Part shown: one piece after another, positions 59,139 through 64,000 of the stretch | How the letters are laid out: each line of letters begins with the position of its first letter | Numbering within the stretch: the stretch's first letter is position 1 | DNA from: Pullilachnospira sp963929535 | GTDB taxonomy: Bacteria > Bacillota > Clostridia > Lachnospirales > Lachnospiraceae | Length of the DNA stretch: 64,000 nt | Direction of reading: 5' to 3' | Assembly (NCBI GenBank): GCA_963929535.1 | Contig: CAWVIZ010000005.1 | Coordinates: forward strand, 140,112-204,111 | Notes under the pieces: model-generated | What the model saw: only the letters and a program-made list of their open reading frames with translations | What the model was told of the DNA's origin: nothing | Database searches by the model: none | Translations under genes and position numbers: made by a program

Positions 59139-60914
59139 ATGAAGTTGACACAGATATATATAAAGAGCTTTGGAAAGCTGAAGGACAGGGAGATCTCTTT
59201 TGGACCGGGCATCAATATTGTCTATGGACCCAATGAGAGCGGAAAATCCACACTGCACGCATTTATCAGAAGTATGCTGTTCGGGATTTCCCGGCAGCGG
59301 GGGCGCGCGGCCAGGACGGACAGCTACAGCCGTTATGAGCCCTGGGACCGCCCCGCGGATTTTGCGGGAGTTCTGCGCTTTGAGAGCGGAGGAAAGGAAT
59401 TTCGCCTGGAACGCAGCTTCTACAAAAATGATGTGAGAGTTTCTCTGGTGTGCGAAACGGATGGGGAGCGCCTGTCTGTGGAGGACGGGGATCTGGAAAT
59501 GCTGCTGGGAGAGATCAGCGAAAGTATTTATGACAATACGGTATCGGTGGGGCAGCTTGCCAGTGAGACCGATGCGGGACTGGTGAGAGAGCTGCAGAAC
59601 CATATGGCCAATTATGAGGGAGGCATGGACGGTGACGTGGATATCCACAGGGCCGCTGAGAGCCTGAAGAAGAAACGGAAGGAATGGGAATCCAGGAAAC
59701 GGGAAGCGGAAGGCCGTCTGGAGGAGCAGAAGAGAAAACTGGAGGAGCAGATCGATTATGTCAACCATGAGGCGGACAGACTGCAGGCACAGCTGACAGA
59801 GGTGAAGGAGCAGCAGGAAGTCTGCCGGGAAAAGATAGAAGAGCTCAGGAGAGAGATCGCCCGGGAACCGGAAAAAAATGGAGCATATGAAGAGGAAGCT
59901 GCTCCGGAGAACAGAGAGAGGGGCCGAAGTGGGGAGGAAAGTCCGAAAGCAGGGGCCCAAAAGTCCGGAAATGACAGCCGGCGCCGGAGAGACAGCCAGC
60001 CTTCCCCAGACAGCGGCAGGGCCGGCTGGCAGCTGGCGGGATTTCTGCTGGGCTGTGCTCTGATCCTGCTGGGGATCTGGAATCCCGGAGGGTTTTCCGT
60101 GATCGGCCGGATCCTGACAGCCTGGATCGGGATCATGGTCTTAACGGCGGTATACTTTTTTGTGGGAAAGAGTCCGGGGCAAAGCCGCAGGGAGATCCAT
60201 GGCCGGGAAGATACAGCCGGGAACCGGGATTTTCCTGCAGAGAATAACAGGGAGGCCAGCGGGAAGCGCGCCGCGCTGGAGGAAGCGCTTCGCGGTCAGG
60301 AGGCCAGCAGGGAACGCCTGGCAGGACAGGCGGATGCGCTGGAAGGTCAGCTTGGGGAAAAGGTTACGGTGGGAGAAAATCTCCGGGAAAGCCGTAAGGA
60401 ACTGGAGATTCCTTCGCAGGAGGCAGCGGCCTGCCAGACAGAGATAGACGGGCTGAATCTGGCGCTGGAGACGCTGGAGCGCCTGTCCGGCGATATCCGA
60501 CTTCGGATAGGAAAGCAGCTTCGGGTACGGATGGGACAGATCCTGGAGGAACTGACAGAGGGAAAATACCGGCAGGTTTCCATGGACGGCGATATGAAGA
60601 TAGAGCTGGGTACAAGAGATCATCTGGTCCCTCTGAACAGTCTCAGCAGGGGAACCGTGGAGCAGGTATATTTTGCTCTGCGGATGGCGGTGGGAGAGAT
60701 CCTTTGCCATGAGGAGGAACTTCCTGTGCTGCTGGACGAGATATTTGCCATGTACGATCAGGAACGGCTGGCGGAAGCTTTGAAATGGCTGGCAGCCCGG
60801 GAACGGCAGGCGGTGATCTTTACCTGCCACAGGCGTGAGCTGGAGCTGGCCCGGCAGGAAGGAATCCCTGTCCGGGAGATTTATCTGGAAAGCCAGGAGG
60901 CTGCAAAGGGCTGA
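59139..60914 (+). CDS. YhaN-like short SMC/Rad50-family ATPase with internal membrane hairpin
   Basis: This is a 591-residue AAA-type ATPase. Walker A is VYGPNESGKSTLHAFIRSMLFG, the signature region is LNSLSRGTVEQVYFALRMAVGE, and Walker B is LPVLLDEIFAMYD. Between them lie short coiled-coil arms (about 165-250 and 375-460) and, unusually for an SMC-like protein, two hydrophobic helices at about 294-345. The family is expected to pair with the upstream nuclease. At 591 residues it is shorter than B. subtilis YhaN (over 900). ATG 59139 is chosen over a TTG at 59124 because homology starts at KLTQIYIKSFGKL. Confidence 0.85.
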   Translation: MKLTQIYIKSFGKLKDREISFGPGINIVYGPNESGKSTLHAFIRSMLFGISRQRGRAARTDSYSRYEPWDRPADFAGVLRFESGGKEFRLERSFYKNDVRVSLVCETDGERLSVEDGDLEMLLGEISESIYDNTVSVGQLASETDAGLVRELQNHMANYEGGMDGDVDIHRAAESLKKKRKEWESRKREAEGRLEEQKRKLEEQIDYVNHEADRLQAQLTEVKEQQEVCREKIEELRREIAREPEKNGAYEEEAAPENRERGRSGEESPKAGAQKSGNDSRRRRDSQPSPDSGRAGWQLAGFLLGCALILLGIWNPGGFSVIGRILTAWIGIMVLTAVYFFVGKSPGQSRREIHGREDTAGNRDFPAENNREASGKRAALEEALRGQEASRERLAGQADALEGQLGEKVTVGENLRESRKELEIPSQEAAACQTEIDGLNLALETLERLSGDIRLRIGKQLRVRMGQILEELTEGKYRQVSMDGDMKIELGTRDHLVPLNSLSRGTVEQVYFALRMAVGEILCHEEELPVLLDEIFAMYDQERLAEALKWLAARERQAVIFTCHRRELELARQEGIPVREIYLESQEAAKG

Positions 60915-60938
60915 AGATCTTTGAAAGGAGGAAAAGTT

Positions 60939-60958
60939 ACAGTTCACCTGTGAACTGT
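60939..60958. repeat. Palindrome between the ribosome site and start of the nfo gene
   Basis: ACAGTTCAC-CT-GTGAACTGT forms a 9-bp stem and shares its outer ACAGTTCA/TGAACTGT arms with the 26-bp repeat family. It separates the Shine-Dalgarno AAAGGAGG (60924-60931 region) from ATG 60969 by nearly 40 bases. Folded, it brings them to about 17. Confidence 0.75.
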
Positions 60959-60968
60959 GACAGAAAAG

Positions 60969-61814
60969 ATGCTTAGAATAGGATGCCATCTGTCGTCCTC
61001 CAAGGGGTTTTTGAAGATGGGAAAGGATGCGGTGTCTATCGGCGCCAATACCTTTCAGTTTTTTACCAGAAATCCTAGAGGAAGCAGAGCAAAGGAGATA
61101 GATGAGAAGGATGTGGAGGCGTTCCTGCAGTATGCGGGGGAGCACGGGATCGGTGAGATCCTGGCGCATGCCCCTTATACGCTGAATGCCTGCTCCAAGG
61201 ATGAGAGAACCCGGGAATTTGCCCTGGAAACCATGGAAGATGACCTGAGAAGAATGGAGTACGTTCCGGGGAACTGCTATAATTTTCATCCGGGCAGCCA
61301 TGTGGGACAGGGCGCCGGGGAAGGGATCCGGATGATCGCGGATACGCTGAACAGGATCCTGAAGCCCTGGCAGAGGACCACAGTGCTGCTGGAGACCATG
61401 GCCGGAAAGGGTACGGAGGTTGGGCGCAGCTTTGAAGAACTGAGGGCCATCCTGGATCTGGTGGAACTGCAGGACCATATGGGGGTCTGCCTGGATACGT
61501 GCCACGTTTATGACGCCGGGTATGACATCGTGGGTGACCTGGACGGGGTGCTGGAGGAATTCGACCGGGTGATCGGACTGGACAGGCTGCGGGCGATCCA
61601 TATGAATGACAGTAAGAATCCCTTTGCCAGCCATAAGGACCGTCATGAGAAGATCGGGGAAGGATCCATCGGTCTGGAGACTTTTCGGAAGATCCTGAAC
61701 CATCCCAGGCTTCAGGGCATTCCGGTATATCTGGAGACGCCCAATGAGCTGGAGGGATATGCCAGAGAGATCGCGGTGCTGAAGGAGTGTGCGGGAGAGC
61801 GGCAGGACGTCTGA
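60969..61814 (+). CDS. nfo: Deoxyribonuclease IV (AP endonuclease)
   Basis: This 281-residue TIM-barrel enzyme cuts DNA at abasic sites. The start MLRIGCHLSSSKG and the trinuclear zinc ligands in HPGSHVGQG, LLETMAGKG, CLDTCHVYDAGYD, HMNDSKN and RHEKIGEGSIG are all present. ATG 60969 gives the family start; the frame is open from a GTG at 60957 that lies inside the palindrome. It follows the YhaO/YhaN-like pair and forms a DNA repair group with them. Confidence 0.95.
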   Translation: MLRIGCHLSSSKGFLKMGKDAVSIGANTFQFFTRNPRGSRAKEIDEKDVEAFLQYAGEHGIGEILAHAPYTLNACSKDERTREFALETMEDDLRRMEYVPGNCYNFHPGSHVGQGAGEGIRMIADTLNRILKPWQRTTVLLETMAGKGTEVGRSFEELRAILDLVELQDHMGVCLDTCHVYDAGYDIVGDLDGVLEEFDRVIGLDRLRAIHMNDSKNPFASHKDRHEKIGEGSIGLETFRKILNHPRLQGIPVYLETPNELEGYAREIAVLKECAGERQDV

Positions 61815-61860
61815 TCCTGGGCGGCTTCTTTCTGAGAACTGATAAGTGCCGGTTTCTGCA

Positions 61861-61921
61861 AAAAAAGGATAAAACCGTCCGGGCAGATTTGCCTGCGGCA
61901 GACGGTTTTATCCTTTTTTTA
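61861..61921 (+). terminator. Strong terminator after nfo
   Basis: AAAAAAGGATAAAACCGTC pairs with GACGGTTTTATCCTTTTTTT around a loop that contains GGCAGATTTGCC. It closes the repair operon. The following 200 bases are AT-rich without a gene. Confidence 0.9.
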
Positions 61922-62128
61922 TGGCCCTGCTTCTGAAAAACTGTATTCCCGCAGGCAGCCAGCCGGGTGGACGCGCAGCGGGTGGGGGAATCATCTTATC
62001 TGAAAAACATGTCTTTGAAAATTCCCTTTTTATGGAAGAATAAATGGAAAAGAGTCCGGAAAGTATATGAAAACAGATAAAAATACGATGTTTTTGTAAA
62101 AAGAAGATATTTTTGATAACATAATAAT

Positions 62129-62157
62129 TTGTAATAGATACCCTGCAATGCTATAAT
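62129..62157 (+). promoter_or_regulatory. Promoter of the broken AraC gene
   Basis: TTGTAA (62129-62134) and TATAAT (62152-62157) are separated by 17 bases. The AAAGGAGG ribosome site at about 62202-62210 precedes ATG 62214. Confidence 0.65.
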
Positions 62158-62213
62158 TTTTATACTTTTTTTAAATCGAGGAACCCATGAGCGGAAAGGA
62201 CAAAGGAGGAAAT

Positions 62214-63697
62214 ATGAAAAAGGAAGGCATTGGGAAGAAGTTTAAAAAGCTTCGCAGAAGCAAGTATCGTCTCCGGATAACGGACGCTTTTACAGCATCA
62301 GGGTGCAGGAGGTTTCCGAAAGTCAGGAGCAGATCGATCAGGCTCTGAAGACGATCCTGCTGTCCACCATTTTGGGAATGCTGGCGGTGCTGATCGTTGT
62401 GTGGTTTCTGGCCGGATGGGTATACCGTCCGCTGGGAGAGATGTTCCGAAATATCCTGCGTCTGGCTCAGGCGGAGGAAGACGGACAGGAAAAGGACGAA
62501 CTGATCCTGGCGGCGGATGCCCTGGAGGATGTCAATGAAAATATGAACTTTTTAAAGCACCAGATCAGAGGCAACGCCGTACTCCGGTTCCTGAGACAGG
62601 GCAAGGGAGATGACGGCATGGATGCCGGAATGTTTGAATTCGGGACGTGTCATCCCACGGCTTTCCGGGTTATGGTACTTCGCTATTATATGGAAGACTG
62701 GAATAAAAACGAGGCGCTGACGGCCAGTATTTCCCAGATTTATGAGAAAACCGCCAGATCTGAAGAAGAAGGGATGCACTGTTACAGAGCCGCCCAGGGC
62801 GAGGTGATCCTTCTGTTTTTCAGGGGAAGGCCAGGGCCGCCTGGACGGGGAGGAAGAGGCGGCGGAAATCCTTGAAGAGCTGAAGAGACTGTATCATATC
62901 CGGGGATGCGTGGGAATCTCAGGATGCGGTACCGTGGATGAACTGCCCGCAACGTACCGGAGGGCGGAGCTTTTAACGGAATACTATATCCTGTCCCGGG
63001 AAACAGAAGTAGTAGATGAACGGATCCTGAGGGAAAAGAAGAAGGGAGAGGTACAGGAGCCGGAGCGGGAGCATATCCTGCGCTGGGTAAAGGAGGATAC
63101 GGAGAAAGGACGGAGGAATACCTGAAAAAACTTCTGGAAAACCTGTCGGCCTACCGGATCCAGGAGACGCAGAAATATCTGAAGGAACTGATCGCGGATG
63201 TGATCCGCCTGTCCGAGAATATCGGAGGGGAATACGAACAGTATGAGAAATACCTGGAGGATTTCCTGAAAAATCCTGTTTTTGTGGGGCAGGCCAATCT
63301 GGAGGAGTGGCTCTGCCAGCTTTTCTACCAGGTAAAAGACCAGCTGAAGGACGGAAGACAGACCACCTCCGCCAGAGTAATGGGAGAAGTGGTGGCCTAT
63401 ATAGAGGAAAATTATGACAGCTGCGGGCTTTCCGTGGAATCCGTGGCGGAGAAATATGGATTCAGTGTTTCTTATTTCAGCAAGCTGTTCAACAGCTATA
63501 CAGGGAAGACATTTCCCGATTATATGAATCAGCTCAGGCTGGCCAAAGCCCGCACTCTGCTGCTGGAATGTCCGGAGCTTACGATCCAGGAGATTGCCGG
63601 CAGAGTGGGATTCAACAGTTCTTCGTATTTTTCAGCGGCTTTCCGCAAATATTACGGAGTGACTCCTTCCCAGATCCGGAAACTGAAAGGACACTGA
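62214..63697 (+). pseudogene. Membrane AraC-family regulator, broken by deletion and frameshifts
   Basis: Pieces of one AraC sensor-regulator occur in order but in different frames. ATG 62214 gives MKKEGIGKKFKKLRRSKYRL and then fails. Another frame picks up at about 62280 with the end of the sensor and a helix (KTILLSTILGMLAVLIVVWFLAG), running to 62875. A third carries LDGEEEAAEILEELKRLYH to KEDTEK (about 62840-63115). A fourth carries TEEYLKKLLENL to the intact helix-turn-helix end ARTLLLECPELTIQEIAGRVGFNSSSYFSAAFRKYYGVTPSQ. The first helix and whole extracellular domain seen in the 35598 gene are missing. At least one large deletion and two single-base shifts are needed. Confidence 0.85.
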
Positions 63698-63715
63698 ATA
63701 AGAATCAACCGTTTG

Positions 63716-63747
63716 GCCCGGGGCTTTTGCTGAAGCAAAAGCCCGGC
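63716..63747. terminator. Hairpin after the AraC pseudogene
   Basis: GCCCGGGGCTTTTGCT pairs with AGCAAAAGCCCGGC around GA. The T-run is poor. A second small hairpin, ACCCT-GAAA-AGGGT followed by GTTTT, lies near 63829-63848. The remaining sequence to 63955 is AT-rich, without another gene. Confidence 0.55.
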
Positions 63748-63955
63748 AATATTTGTGCAACATTTACAAAAACGGAGGAAAAATACGCAATAAAATCAAA
63801 AATATGAAAGTGAAAGATGAATTTTAAAACCCTGAAAAGGGTGTTTTCGTCAGAAAAACAGGATTTTATCATTGCCACAGAGAAAAAGCGACGGTATGAT
63901 GCACCCATAGCACTTGTACGTACGGTGACAACTAAAAACAAGAGAGGAAGGGCTA

Positions 63956-64000
63956 TGAAAGGAAAACATACGTTTAAGAAAGACAACACGCGATCTAGTG
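63956..64000 (+). CDS. Start of an unidentified gene cut by the window end
   Basis: GAGAGGAAGGGCT precedes ATG 63956, and the frame then stays open to the end (MKGKHTFKKDNTRSS). Only 15 codons are visible, lysine-rich as at the start of many exported or membrane proteins. Beside an AraC regulator a transporter component would be expected, but this cannot be tested here. Confidence 0.5.

Overview
The window looks like a chromosome segment of an anaerobic, low-to-mid GC Firmicute, most likely a gut Lachnospiraceae (Clostridium cluster XIVa relative). The basis is the gene set: AdhE under a Rex-type operator, a T-box on ileS, a lysine riboswitch on dapA, the order dnaX-ebfC-recR, YhaO/YhaN-type genes, large membrane AraC regulators and an LplABC-type sugar importer. 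Ribosome binding sites are strong and purine rich, and genes often overlap by ATGA. I saw no rRNA, tRNA, CRISPR array, phage or transposase gene.

Layout. 1-4534: the end of an antimicrobial-peptide (lantibiotic-type) immunity operon, with an ABC ATPase cut by the window edge, two permeases, a response regulator and a sensor kinase. 4566-5301: a Phd/PIN toxin-antitoxin pair on the minus strand with a palindrome around its promoter. 5392-9014: promoter, T-box leader and a type-2 isoleucyl-tRNA synthetase with a changed HIGH motif. 9047-12330 (minus): a ProX-type tRNA editing protein, ApbE and a ClC transporter. 12648-18519: a methylase/specificity pair resembling type I restriction but with altered motifs and no restriction subunit, then a HAD-GNAT fusion and a methyltransferase. 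18653-26995 (minus): a calcium-type P-ATPase, AdhE and TypA. 27208-29987: an SSB-like protein, then the lysine riboswitch, dapA and dapB. 30128-33136: a decaying pair of ABC exporter genes. 33572-35194: a CcdA-type membrane protein fused to two thioredoxin-like domains. 35598-48396: a membrane AraC regulator, a solute-binding protein, two permeases, a CutC-family protein, a cytoplasmic transglutaminase-fold protein resembling peptide:N-glycanase around its active site, a GH29 fucosidase and an M17 aminopeptidase. 48497-53826: aspartase, a divergent LysR regulator, a MATE pump behind a MerR-type promoter, and phosphofructokinase. 54003-61814: dnaX, ebfC, recR, asnS, a YhaO/YhaN-like nuclease-ATPase pair and endonuclease IV. 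62214-63697: a broken AraC regulator. 63956 onward: the start of a cut gene.

The most interesting points are: (1) the 38-48 kb cluster, which could import fucosylated glycopeptides and dismantle them in the cytoplasm; (2) the methylase/specificity pair with degenerate motifs and an unexplained C-terminal domain; (3) two families of dispersed palindromic intergenic repeats, one of about 138 bp and one of about 26 bp, with one small copy lying between a ribosome binding site and its gene; (4) the altered signature of IleRS; and (5) two loci in visible decay. Functions are inferred from sequence read by eye. No database search was run.
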